From a virus, in IMG/VR virus record IMGVR_UViG_3300021356_000046, positions 1-41,272 of that record: a stretch of 41,272 nucleotides of DNA. One strand, 5' to 3'. How positions within the stretch are numbered: position 1 is the first letter of the stretch; every line of letters starts with the position of its first letter. The notes under the pieces were generated by a model. That model saw nothing but the letters and a program-made list of their open reading frames with translations, did no database searches and was not told the DNA's origin. The translations under genes were made by a program, and so were the position numbers. Of this stretch, positions 32,561-40,305 are shown piece after piece.

Positions 32561-33781
32561 TTAATTTTTTTCAATTTTTTTCAGAATAATTGACCCATTT
32601 GTACCGCCAAATCCGAAAGAATTTGACATAATTACGTCTACAGGAAAGTCGCATCTCTCCATCACGATAGGATATCCTTCTGCTTCTGGATCGAGTTCGT
32701 CAATATTAGCTGAAGCCGCGATAAAATTATGGTTCATCATGAGAATAGAGAAAATTGCTTCATGTACACCAGCTGCTCCTACGCCGTGGCCAGAGAGAGA
32801 CTTAGTAGAACTAATCATCGGCATATCATCACCAAACACGGCTCGAATTGCTCGAAGCTCTACGATATCACCTTTAGGTGTAGCAGTGCCGTGAGTATTA
32901 ATATAATCGATCTTATGATTATCTGCATTCGCGAGTTGCATACATCTCATAGCACCTTCACCAGAAGGAGCACTGATATCGAACCCATCAGATGTAGCAC
33001 CATAGCCTACGATTTCTGCATAGATCTTAGCACCTCTCTTCAGTGCGTGACTATATTCTTCAAGAACTAACGCGCCTGCTCCGCTTCCAATTACGAATCC
33101 ATCACGATTTTTATCATAAGGTCGAGATGCTCGTTCGGGTGTGTCATTATATCGAGAAGAAAGTGCTCGAGCTGCGTCTAACATGCCCGCAAGAGTCCAA
33201 TGTTCTGCTTCACTTCCTCCTGCAAAAATAATGTCTTGTTTACCAGCTTGAATTTTTTCATAAGCTTCACCAATACAATGTAGACTCGTAGTACAAGCCG
33301 AAGCGATTGTAAAACTTAATCCTTGAATTTTAAAAGCAGTAGCGAGGTTTGCAGACACCGTCGAGTTCATTGTTTTAAAAACTCGATAAGGACCTACTTT
33401 AGGAACACCACGGTCACGAATAGTGTCTGCTGCTTCATGTTGTTGTTGAGATGAACTACTACTTGATCCCATGATGAGACCAGTTCGAGGATTTGATACA
33501 AGGCCTGGTGTTAATCTAGCGTCCTCGATCGCTTGTTTTAAAGACAAATAAGCGAGTCCAGCAGAAGGACCCATAAATCGATAGATGTTGTGAGGAATAT
33601 GTTCTTCGGGATTTAATCCACAATTACCTGAGATTGTACTTCTCATATTTACCACTTCAAAGGGCTCATTATGAGTAATACCTGACTTACCTTCGTAAAG
33701 GCTTGTCTTCACAGTTTCTAAGTCATTGCCAAGACACGAGTTTATACCCATGCCAGTTACAACTACTCTTTTCATCCGCAT
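32561..33781 (-). CDS. fabB: 3-oxoacyl-ACP synthase I (FabB)
   Basis: 406 residues, the same length as E. coli FabB, to which it can be aligned from end to end without gaps of note. Catalytic residues are all in place: Cys163 in [11 protein letters not shown], His297 in [11 protein letters not shown], Lys327 and His332 in [47 protein letters not shown] and [10 protein letters not shown] match the family. FabB extends acyl-ACP and is the key step for unsaturated fatty acids in the FabA/FabB route of proteobacteria. It is last in an early operon and starts at a TAATG junction; a second ATG lies two codons on. Likely taken from a host; alternative: FabF. Confidence 0.95.
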   Translation of the reverse strand: MRMKRVVVTGMGINSCLGNDLETVKTSLYEGKSGITHNEPFEVVNMRSTISGNCGLNPEEHIPHNIYRFMGPSAGLAYLSLKQAIEDARLTPGLVSNPRTGLIMGSSSSSSQQQHEAADTIRDRGVPKVGPYRVFKTMNSTVSANLATAFKIQGLSFTIASACTTSLHCIGEAYEKIQAGKQDIIFAGGSEAEHWTLAGMLDAARALSSRYNDTPERASRPYDKNRDGFVIGSGAGALVLEEYSHALKRGAKIYAEIVGYGATSDGFDISAPSGEGAMRCMQLANADNHKIDYINTHGTATPKGDIVELRAIRAVFGDDMPMISSTKSLSGHGVGAAGVHEAIFSILMMNHNFIAASANIDELDPEAEGYPIVMERCDFPVDVIMSNSFGFGGTNGSIILKKIEKN

Positions 33782-33975
33782 TATCTTACTTTTTGAATCA
33801 TGTTTTGAGCTACGACTTCTGTCGGAATAATACGCATCTTTTGAACTTTAGGATCAAGACTTCGAATCAAGTAACGAAATCCACGAGGTTCAACAACTTC
33901 GTATTCACCTTCTTCACCTTTTTCACGATATTGTTGCTTAATCACAACAACATCACCTGCTTTAAATTTTGCCAT
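33781..33975 (-). CDS. Small KOW/SH3-like protein
   Basis: 64 residues from the ATG at 33975. [39 protein letters not shown] and [15 protein letters not shown] form a small beta barrel pattern like KOW or SH3 domains that bind RNA or protein. It overlaps the preceding gene by 14 bases; AAGGAAAGG lies upstream. Directly coupled to fabB, whose start overlaps its stop. Confidence 0.65.
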   Translation of the reverse strand: MAKFKAGDVVVIKQQYREKGEEGEYEVVEPRGFRYLIRSLDPKVQKMRIIPTEVVAQNMIQKVR

Positions 33976-34102
33976 CAATCACACCTTTCCTTATCACGAT
34001 TATGCTACCGGGCTCGGTTTTTTGATAACTCTCCGCAAGTTGTTTAGAATTACAGAGAGCGATTCGTTTACCATCTTTACTTACTACTTCGTATCTAGTC
34101 AT
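33962..34102 (-). CDS. Very small protein (46 residues)
   Basis: From ATG at 34102, one base inside the stop of the upstream gene (TAATG), to TAA at 33962-33964. The sequence MTRYEVVSKDGKRIALCNS then ESYQKTEPGSIIVIRKG is a plausible small strand-helix-strand domain. Junctions on both sides support it as real. Function unknown. Confidence 0.65.
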   Translation of the reverse strand: MTRYEVVSKDGKRIALCNSKQLAESYQKTEPGSIIVIRKGVIDGKI

Positions 34103-34422
34103 TAGAAGGTTTCACCTGTAATGATGTTAGTAATCGGTACGTCACCTAGTGCTGCACGTGCCATTGCTTGCTCTTCAGCAATTTGTTCAGGTGAACGAGC
34201 TGCTTGAGCACGAACATATTCTTGAAGAGACTTCTCAACATATATATCACGTGCGTTACGAGTAATATCTACAGTTTCCTGTGATACAAGATCTGCGTCT
34301 AGCAATTCTGCCATCGCATCATCCATCAATGGGCGAAATTCACCAGAATCGAACAACCAACCGGCTGCGCCATCTTGGAATTTTACTTCACCTTCATTAA
34401 AACGGTCAATGATGTAGCTCAT
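34102..34422 (-). CDS. Early protein of unknown function
   Basis: 106 residues from the ATG at 34422, with AAGGA 7 bases before it; the upstream TTG lies before this site. MSYIIDRFNEGEVKFQDG and AAGWLFDSGEFRPLMDDAM, followed by Ala-rich helices (EQIAEEQAMARAALGD). Not recognised. It opens the operon that leads to fabB. Confidence 0.7.
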   Translation of the reverse strand: MSYIIDRFNEGEVKFQDGAAGWLFDSGEFRPLMDDAMAELLDADLVSQETVDITRNARDIYVEKSLQEYVRAQAARSPEQIAEEQAMARAALGDVPITNIITGETF

Positions 34423-34451
34423 GATGTATCCTTTCAATTATCTACATATCT

Positions 34452-34480
34452 ATACTAATCTATCCTGAAGAAGATGTCAA
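34452..34480 (-). promoter_or_regulatory. Sigma70-type early promoter of the fabB operon
   Basis: TTGACA (34475-34480), 17-base spacer, TAGTAT (34452-34457) on the minus strand. It shares AAAACGGTTGACAT with the promoters at 30.4, 31.5 and 32.5 kb; an A7 tract and other A-runs lie upstream. Confidence 0.75.
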
Positions 34481-34516
34481 CCGTTTTTTTGCAATTATTT
34501 TGAATTATTTTTTGTT

Positions 34517-34524
34517 GATAAATA
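34517..34524 (+). promoter_or_regulatory. Late-promoter-like box GATAAATA
   Basis: One base off TATAAATA, 22 bases before the plus-strand SDR gene, with AGGAGG (34533-34538) inside the expected leader. Spacing is like that at the fibre-type gene. It is the only promoter candidate for this lone plus-strand gene. Confidence 0.4.
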
Positions 34525-34546
34525 AGGGTTATAGGAGGTATATATC

Positions 34547-34975
34547 ATGAAATACTTTATTACTGGAGCTCGAAGAGGTCTAGGTGCTGCTTTAGCAGAT
34601 TATTATGGCAACTGCGGAGATCTACACGAGTGTGACGTCTTTATTAATTGTAAACATAATGGTTTCGAACAAGTTGAACTTCTCTATCACGCGGCGAGAC
34701 TCAAGAAGAAAATTATCAACATCGGATCAAATAGTCCTGATCAAGACAAATCGCTACCGCATCCTTATCAAGTCGAAAAAGCAGCTTTAGACAAAGCAAA
34801 CGAGCAGCTGTTTTATCAAGGTGTTGATACGACAATTGTTCGCTTTGGATATTTTGATTCTCCTCGAGTAGCAGAGGTTGATGCTCCTAAGATGTCAATT
34901 GATTATTGCTGCTCGGTAATTCATTGGATTATTAATCAACCTCACCGAGTAAAAGAAATTACTATCGTACCTTAA
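34547..34975 (+). CDS. Miniature short-chain dehydrogenase/reductase-like protein
   Basis: 142 residues, against about 250 for classical SDRs. The nucleotide-binding TGARRGLG (6-13) starts the Rossmann fold, INCKHNG (34-40) takes the place of NNAG, and Ser61/Ser63, Tyr74 and Lys78 (GSNS, YQVEK) keep the Ser-Tyr-x3-Lys pattern. Around 80-100 residues between the glycine motif and the active site are missing. It likely binds NAD(P). It is the only plus-strand gene for 17 kb, lies next to the fabB operon (divergent), and its strong AGGAGG site implies good translation. Substrate unknown; a ketoacyl or sugar substrate is possible. Confidence 0.75.
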   Translation: MKYFITGARRGLGAALADYYGNCGDLHECDVFINCKHNGFEQVELLYHAARLKKKIINIGSNSPDQDKSLPHPYQVEKAALDKANEQLFYQGVDTTIVRFGYFDSPRVAEVDAPKMSIDYCCSVIHWIINQPHRVKEITIVP

Positions 34976-35672
34976 TCCAAGGGAATCCTACTCGAACACC
35001 GCTGTCTTCACCGGGACGATATCTTCCCCACTTGTTCATGCTCGATTGTTTCCATTCATGGTCAAACGTAGCGTGATCAACTACATTAAAGATATAAAGT
35101 TGAGGATGCATCGTCCAAGGTTTAAATTTATCTAAAAAGATATAGTCACCACCGTATTCACCACCGTGAGCGAGTTCGGCGTATCCTGTTCCTTGTTCCC
35201 AGAATAGCACTTTTGTGCAGATGTATGTGTTAAAAGCGCATTTATATGCACTTTGTTTATCTACATCGTCTTGAAGCCAAGTATAATTTGAGATCTGACC
35301 GGGTTCTGTTGCAATTTTTGTATGAGGAAGTGAAGAAAAATGATACATCTTTGTAGGATCCAGATCATGATTCTTCAAAAACTGTAGAGACTGAGGAGCA
35401 ACAACTCGATCTAAATCAATATTTAAATTCCATTCTGTCTGAGTTTCTTTCATTAATAAATTACGAGCGCCATTGCAATTCCAACCTACATCTTCTGTCA
35501 CTCGATAAAAAGACCAATCACTTGGTACTTCTTCGTCAGGAAGAGGAACTTCTTGAGATCCATCATCTATAATTGTAAAATGAAAACCTTTTGTATCTAA
35601 AGCAAGATAATAATCTCGAGTCCATCTAAAAAGATCTAAATTATTATAATAGTTATAATTAATCGTGATCAT
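34962..35672 (-). CDS. Glycosyltransferase family 2-like
   Basis: 236 residues from the ATG at 35672, which has GAGG six bases before it. GT-A signs: HFTIIDDGSQEVPLP with the first Asp pair, VTEDVGWNCNGARNLLMKE, and the metal-binding D-x-D in LNIDLDRVV. HGGEYGGDYIFLD resembles the later acidic motif. It overlaps the upstream gene by 14 bases and the plus-strand SDR end by 14. Part of the oxygenase/radical SAM cluster; the acceptor may be a sugar or protein modified there. Confidence 0.75.
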   Translation of the reverse strand: MITINYNYYNNLDLFRWTRDYYLALDTKGFHFTIIDDGSQEVPLPDEEVPSDWSFYRVTEDVGWNCNGARNLLMKETQTEWNLNIDLDRVVAPQSLQFLKNHDLDPTKMYHFSSLPHTKIATEPGQISNYTWLQDDVDKQSAYKCAFNTYICTKVLFWEQGTGYAELAHGGEYGGDYIFLDKFKPWTMHPQLYIFNVVDHATFDHEWKQSSMNKWGRYRPGEDSGVRVGFPWIKVR

Positions 35673-36195
35673 AAATAACCTCATCTAAATAAGAGATATC
35701 ACCAGTGTAAAAGATACTTTGAAAATTTTCTTTATACATTAACTCGACTTGTTGATCATGTACATGCCAGTTCTCAAACAAATCAGGTCTTCCTTTTTTC
35801 AAGCGTTTAAAAAATCCTGCGTTTTTATCTCGAGACCAAATCACAAGAGGAAATCGGTCAAGTGTAGAAAGTGTGAATTGAAGTTCTTGGAAATCATCTG
35901 TTTTATCTAAAGGTTTTTTACTATCTGTTCGATATTCTTTAAATACATAATAACGACTAAAGACTCTCACAACGTTATCAGAACAAATTTCTGTTCCTGA
36001 GACTTGCACTGGCTCGTCTCCGTCCATCACGAAATTAAAATTATACATTCGTCCTAAGTTTAATTTATGAAGTCGATAATTCACTGCTAGGCGATCTCCA
36101 ATACTATCAAGTTGAAGTTGTCGAAACAACTCTGTGTAGTCGCCCGGTTGTTTAATACCTTTCAAAATGTAGGGTTTTATTTTTAACTTTTTCAT
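35659..36195 (-). CDS. Unknown protein of the modification cluster
   Basis: 178 residues if it starts at ATG 36195 (MKKLKIKPYILKG). A longer frame with a hydrophobic N-terminus overlaps the radical SAM gene by over 260 bases and is unlikely. Beta-rich in the middle (YNFNFVMDGDEPVQVSG, VVRVFSRYYVFKEYRT, TLSTLDRFPLVIWSRD). Its start overlaps the radical SAM gene by 44 bases in another frame. Not recognised; may act on the same substrate as its neighbours. Confidence 0.6.
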   Translation of the reverse strand: MKKLKIKPYILKGIKQPGDYTELFRQLQLDSIGDRLAVNYRLHKLNLGRMYNFNFVMDGDEPVQVSGTEICSDNVVRVFSRYYVFKEYRTDSKKPLDKTDDFQELQFTLSTLDRFPLVIWSRDKNAGFFKRLKKGRPDLFENWHVHDQQVELMYKENFQSIFYTGDISYLDEVIYDHD

Positions 36196-37252
36196 ACATA
36201 TCCAGCCATTTAAGTAAAGTGTTCCATTCGGCTTCATCCCAAGGTTGAAGCAATAAATTATATATGGGTTGAGTATCAATTGGACTTTCTTGAATATCGT
36301 CAAGAACTTGATAAGCTTGATCTTTTGCTCGAGGATGCATATTTCGAATACATAAATGCTTAGGCTCGTAAACAAATTGATAATTAAAATGATCAAAAAC
36401 TTGAGAGTATTCAAGAATTTCTTTAAGTTGTAAGATGTTTAGAGATTGGAGAGCAAGCAATCCATTAATTTGAATCTTTTTTGATTTCATCCATTCGATG
36501 TTTCTTTGATACATATCCCACTTTGATTCTGTTCGAATGAGCTCGTGTACATCACCTAAGCCATCAAAAGATAGATTATAAATGATGTTAGGATTCCACT
36601 CGTAAAACTTTTCATAGAGTCTTGTGTCTACACTTCCGTTTGTGCTCACAGCAATCTCTACATCCCAATTCACTCGTTGAATCAGGTCTTGCATCTTTTT
36701 AGTTAATAAGACTTCACCACCCGATAATTGTAAGAAGTCAACTTCTTCATTAATAAAATCAATTAACGAATTAAACTTTTCTTCATCTGTAAGAGGAAAC
36801 TCAAGATTTGATTTATCTGCGTATCGATCAGAAGCAACAAGATCTCCATACTCTGTTTCTTCTCTGAGTTTCTTCGCGAAATGAGACCACTTAGAACTCA
36901 AGTGAGAAGAACAGTGATTACACATTAAATTACATTTATTACCAAAACCTGATATCTGTAACGAAAATGAATTTCTAAGCATGTCATTTGAAAACATTCG
37001 AAGTCTTCGAGAGTTTCCTGCTTCTTTTTCACTTCGAATACATCGTTGGCATTGATGAAGAATATCGGGATTTGAATAAGGATCTCCATCCTTCATATCT
37101 GCACGAATCTTTTTCATTTTTTCCGAGTTCCATATCTCACGAGGTGTTGTTGTGAGATATGTCTCCGGCATCTGCATTGCTTCACAACATAATCGATAAT
37201 GCCCTTCTAAATCAAGAGACATTGAAGAGAATGGATGAAGACACCAAACCAT
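36152..37252 (-). CDS. Radical SAM protein with extra N-terminal cysteines
   Basis: 366 residues. The cluster motif C-x3-C-x2-C is Cys107, Cys111, Cys114 in KCNLMCNHCSS; LQLSGGEVLL is the SAM-binding GGE motif, and AVSTNGSVDT the following strand. The first 75 residues hold five more Cys (4, 22, 23, 68, 71) in SLDLEGHYRLCCEA and CQRC, like the SPASM/twitch auxiliary cluster regions but placed at the N-terminus. Such proteins modify peptides or sugars by radical chemistry. GGGAG lies before the ATG. It overlaps the next oxygenase-like gene by 41 bases. Substrate unknown. Confidence 0.85.
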   Translation of the reverse strand: MVWCLHPFSSMSLDLEGHYRLCCEAMQMPETYLTTTPREIWNSEKMKKIRADMKDGDPYSNPDILHQCQRCIRSEKEAGNSRRLRMFSNDMLRNSFSLQISGFGNKCNLMCNHCSSHLSSKWSHFAKKLREETEYGDLVASDRYADKSNLEFPLTDEEKFNSLIDFINEEVDFLQLSGGEVLLTKKMQDLIQRVNWDVEIAVSTNGSVDTRLYEKFYEWNPNIIYNLSFDGLGDVHELIRTESKWDMYQRNIEWMKSKKIQINGLLALQSLNILQLKEILEYSQVFDHFNYQFVYEPKHLCIRNMHPRAKDQAYQVLDDIQESPIDTQPIYNLLLQPWDEAEWNTLLKWLDMYEKVKNKTLHFERY

Positions 37253-37727
37253 TTAATTTCTCCCAAGTGTAATCTTTTATATGTAAAGATATCTGTAAAA
37301 AATATCTTTCAATCCCTTTATCTTTTACGCAGTGTGGAATTTTTGCATGAGGAATACTCGGACAACGATATGTATGTGAATAAAGTATTGAATCTTCATT
37401 TTCCATATTACTCAAAAAGTGAATTGTATGTGAAGGTGGATCAATCGGAAAAAGTAATACAGCATCTCGTGTTTGATCTGTATGTGGAGAAATCCAAGCA
37501 TCTGCTGCTTTATGAGTTAACCAATAAGTCGGAGGTTTACTCCACTCTTTATGCTCATGAAATTGATCCATGAAATCTCTTATTTCTTTTTGGTCGTATG
37601 TAACTTCGAAACAGCTAACACCTCGCCAAGGATCATTTGTTCCTTGATCGTAAGGATAGTTTTCTTTTAATCCTTTTAAATCTATAGTATTCTCAAGCCA
37701 AGGAAGCTCAATAACCCATTTAGACAT
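37212..37727 (-). CDS. 2OG-Fe(II) oxygenase-like protein (paralogue A)
   Basis: 171 residues from ATG 37727. H82-x-D84 in ISPHTDQTR, distal His132 in HAKIPHCVK and Arg141 in ERYFLQISL give the Fe(II)/2-oxoglutarate set on a double-stranded beta-helix. The C-terminal half is clearly similar to the next gene (YRCP, H-x-PH-x-V, DYTW), so the two are a tandem duplication. They probably hydroxylate a shared or related substrate, maybe an amino acid, sugar or peptide. Overlaps both neighbours. Confidence 0.7.
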   Translation of the reverse strand: MSKWVIELPWLENTIDLKGLKENYPYDQGTNDPWRGVSCFEVTYDQKEIRDFMDQFHEHKEWSKPPTYWLTHKAADAWISPHTDQTRDAVLLFPIDPPSHTIHFLSNMENEDSILYSHTYRCPSIPHAKIPHCVKDKGIERYFLQISLHIKDYTWEKLNGLVSSSILFNVS

Positions 37728-38325
37728 GAAACATTTTACCTGATTTATAGTGTTCAACTACATCATTAAAATTCCAAGTAATATCTCCAAAGTTTACACG
37801 AAAAGAAAGCATACGTCTCTCACGTCTTTCTTCTACTGCGTGTGGGTGTTTTGTGTTTAAAAAAGTCGGGCAACGATATTGGTGCCGAAACACTTCTTTA
37901 TATTCAAAAGGAACATCATCTTCATAAGGGCGATGATAAAAATCTGTGTCTTGTCTTTCCATTCCTTCTTCACATTTATCTACATATACGATATCATAGT
38001 CTAAAGGAAGTATTGGATAAATGAGAACAACATTGCGGCCGGGAGCGTTGTCGATATGAGGTCGCATCCATTTACCTTCTTCTTTTACAGTAAGATAAGG
38101 TGTTATGTCTGTACCCTCGTCTACATACTTTCGATCAATACGATCAATTGCGGCTTGAATACGAGGATCTCCATTTGTACGCCACCATTTCTGACCATCC
38201 CAATTTCTTTGATCGTCAGATAAAAGCTCGCCTCTTAGATCCCACAATTCTTCTCGAGGAGGAAGCCAATCTATAAATTCTGGAGCTTCTATAATATATT
38301 CATTTGCTATAGGATTTTCAATCAT
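37720..38325 (-). CDS. 2OG-Fe(II) oxygenase-like protein (paralogue B)
   Basis: 201 residues. H90-x-D92 in RPHIDNAPG, His162 in HPHAVEE and Arg171 in RRMLSFRV fit the iron and 2OG sites. It shares YRCP, HPHAVE and DITW with paralogue A and is 30 residues longer, with an N-terminal part containing LWDLRGELLS. Both kept their active-site residues. ORF abuts the 262-residue oxygenase with a 6-base gap. Confidence 0.7.
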   Translation of the reverse strand: MIENPIANEYIIEAPEFIDWLPPREELWDLRGELLSDDQRNWDGQKWWRTNGDPRIQAAIDRIDRKYVDEGTDITPYLTVKEEGKWMRPHIDNAPGRNVVLIYPILPLDYDIVYVDKCEEGMERQDTDFYHRPYEDDVPFEYKEVFRHQYRCPTFLNTKHPHAVEERRERRMLSFRVNFGDITWNFNDVVEHYKSGKMFHV

Positions 38326-38331
38326 GTTTTG

Positions 38332-39120
38332 CTACTTTCCTTGTAATGCTGTAAATAAATCGTCGTATAATACATAATCTTTATACTTCTCAATCGACCG
38401 ATCTAGAAGCTCGTGATGTTTCTCAAGGTCTAAAATTCCAGATATAATAATCTGACAACGATCAGCCATTGGAAATCCACGATCAGCTCCATGTTCATAA
38501 ACACTTCCATCATACACAAAAGTATCTGTATCTCTTGGAAGTACTGGATAAACCTTTGTAGCTTCACTATCTCGAGACAAATAGAATACTTCTTCTTCGG
38601 GTTCTGTTACATCACTCCATCGTATTCGATAACAAGACGGAGACTGCATACGTAAATAAGGTGTTGCGTTAAGAGGCTCGTCGTAGTGTGCTACAGTCGC
38701 AGCAGGAGGAGCGACAAAACTTAATTGTCGAATACTTTTATAAGGAAGTGCTTCAACAAACTCACGAACATGAGGCATCTCTTTATCTACCCAACCAAAC
38801 CACTCACCATCCATCTCAGGTTCGTTAAAGTGATTTGCTTTAAGAAAAAGTACTTCACCAGCACCATGTTCACAACCAAATGTCGTACCCGGATATTGTT
38901 TTAAGAGTGCTTCACTTGTTCTTAAATCATATACTTGTTGTTTATCTACTTCAAGCTTGGGAAGATCAATCGGCGTATAGACAATACCTTTGTAACCCAT
39001 ATAAGGATCATTGATTTGAAGCTTATCATAAGTTGGTCGATCACCGGGTGGATCTAAATTTGAATACTTGCGCTGACTTACATCAACAATTCTTTTTTCT
39101 ATTCTATATCGTAACGTCAA
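38332..39120 (-). CDS. 2OG-Fe(II) oxygenase/cupin-like protein
   Basis: 262 residues. Starts with TTG: AAGGAG (39129-39134) lies eight bases before it and no ATG follows for 40 codons. H145-x-D147 in VAHYDEP, His210 in YEHGADRG and Arg221 in DRCQIIISG suggest the Fe(II)/2OG site; the order fits but the family is less sure than for its neighbours. KANHFNEPEMDGEWFGWVD is an aromatic-rich stretch that may contact substrate. Overlaps the methyltransferase gene by 17 bases. Confidence 0.65.
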   Translation of the reverse strand: MTLRYRIEKRIVDVSQRKYSNLDPPGDRPTYDKLQINDPYMGYKGIVYTPIDLPKLEVDKQQVYDLRTSEALLKQYPGTTFGCEHGAGEVLFLKANHFNEPEMDGEWFGWVDKEMPHVREFVEALPYKSIRQLSFVAPPAATVAHYDEPLNATPYLRMQSPSCYRIRWSDVTEPEEEVFYLSRDSEATKVYPVLPRDTDTFVYDGSVYEHGADRGFPMADRCQIIISGILDLEKHHELLDRSIEKYKDYVLYDDLFTALQGK

Positions 39121-39733
39121 GAATCAATCTCCTTCCAGCAAAAATATCACAATCGATGAGTTTATCTGTTACTGTATAATTAGAATAATATTTATCGAGA
39201 TCTTGAGTGATAGTGTTCAGAATAAGCTTGTCGTCCCAGTGCTTTTGTTCGTGCCAAGGTTCTTGAATAATTGCGTGTTTTGCTTTATAGAAATTAATGA
39301 CCCATTCAAAAAATTCAAAGTGTTTTTCTAAATATAGAAGCACACCACTAAAGATCACGGTGTCGACAGGAAAATCTACAAGAAACGTTTCTCGATCATT
39401 CCAACTCTCACAACGAAACTCAATGTTATCATAATTTGCCCACTCATTTTGAGCGATTTGAATAGGCTCTACCGATGTATCAAATCCCATGTATCGAAAG
39501 TCGTGGTGATTATCCATAAATTGTAAAATAGGTCCGTGACGACAACCAACATCTACAATTCCTTTTGAATTCCAATGTTTACAAAGTTCTGCTTGATATG
39601 AAAAAATCGGTGCGGCTTCTTTTGTGTCAAGATACCACATATCTTTCATAGCGTAGTCTTCTTTGAGAGGAACTCGACGAGCTCCTTCTTCGTTCTCCGC
39701 TGTTCGAATATCAGGCCAAGGTACTTCTACCAT
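39104..39733 (-). CDS. SAM-dependent class I methyltransferase
   Basis: 209 residues from ATG 39733. Motif I is GIVDVGCRHGPIL, motif II acidic end is in YMGFDTSVEP, and VDTVIFSGVLLYL is the motif IV/post region. The last part (KLILNTITQDLDKYYSNYT) covers the fold. Substrate unknown: not a DNA base methyltransferase by motif (no NPPY or PCQ), so a small molecule, sugar or protein. It lies between two oxygenases and overlaps both, and could act in the same pathway. Confidence 0.8.
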   Translation of the reverse strand: MVEVPWPDIRTAENEEGARRVPLKEDYAMKDMWYLDTKEAAPIFSYQAELCKHWNSKGIVDVGCRHGPILQFMDNHHDFRYMGFDTSVEPIQIAQNEWANYDNIEFRCESWNDRETFLVDFPVDTVIFSGVLLYLEKHFEFFEWVINFYKAKHAIIQEPWHEQKHWDDKLILNTITQDLDKYYSNYTVTDKLIDCDIFAGRRLILDVTI

Positions 39734-40305
39734 ACCCACACCACGAAAGAATAACGAGTTCCTCGCGTGACTTCATTGACTTTATGAGGATATAAAAAAT
39801 TAGCTGGAAAAATCATTGCTTCTCCTGCGTTTGGATAAAAAGTTTTATCTTCCCAAAACGTAATTCCTCCACCTTCGTAGTCGTCATTCAATGCAACTAA
39901 AAGAGTAAGAATAGGAATACCTCTACGTGTTCCATCAAACTGATTACGAACGTGATCGCAGTGTGTATCCATTCCTGTTCCAGTAGGATACTTAATGTAA
40001 TGAACTTTACTGTTTCCAGTCCAATAAGAGAACCACGGAATGTCTTTTAAATAGTTTTGAATATAACCATCAATCACTTCTCCGACTCTCTTTTGAATCA
40101 TTTGCTCAACCTCATGTTCTGGCCAGAGGCGACAGTCATAATAAGGAATTTCGGGATTTTCTGCAACGCAGATGTTATCCTTAGGACTAGTGTAAGGATA
40201 CTCACGCCACTTATCGGCGTTATTCAATTCTGTAATTACCATTTCACAAGTTTCTCGATCAAAGAATTTTGTGCGCTGAAAATATGATTCTAAATTTAAT
40301 TCCAT
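39727..40305 (-). CDS. 2OG-Fe(II) oxygenase, prolyl-4-hydroxylase-like
   Basis: 192 residues. Complete P4H-type site: H115-x-D117 in DTHCDHVRN, His174 in YPHKVNEV and Arg184 in GTRYSFVVW, with GGGITFW and AGEAMIFPANF between, as usual for this family. Marine T4-like phages often carry such enzymes, with unknown targets. It overlaps the gene upstream by 10 bases and the methyltransferase by 7. Confidence 0.88.
   Translation of the reverse strand: MELNLESYFQRTKFFDRETCEMVITELNNADKWREYPYTSPKDNICVAENPEIPYYDCRLWPEHEVEQMIQKRVGEVIDGYIQNYLKDIPWFSYWTGNSKVHYIKYPTGTGMDTHCDHVRNQFDGTRRGIPILTLLVALNDDYEGGGITFWEDKTFYPNAGEAMIFPANFLYPHKVNEVTRGTRYSFVVWVW

Noticed and set aside
30363-34487. Four copies of a 14-base repeat as a CRISPR-like array
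   Set aside because: Copies are 1-2 kb apart with genes between, and are the -35 regions of promoters.
35659-36414. Longer form of the unknown gene with a hydrophobic N-terminus that looks like a membrane segment
   Set aside because: The extra part lies in another frame within the radical SAM gene for over 260 bases and is AT-rich; the ATG at 36195 is more likely.
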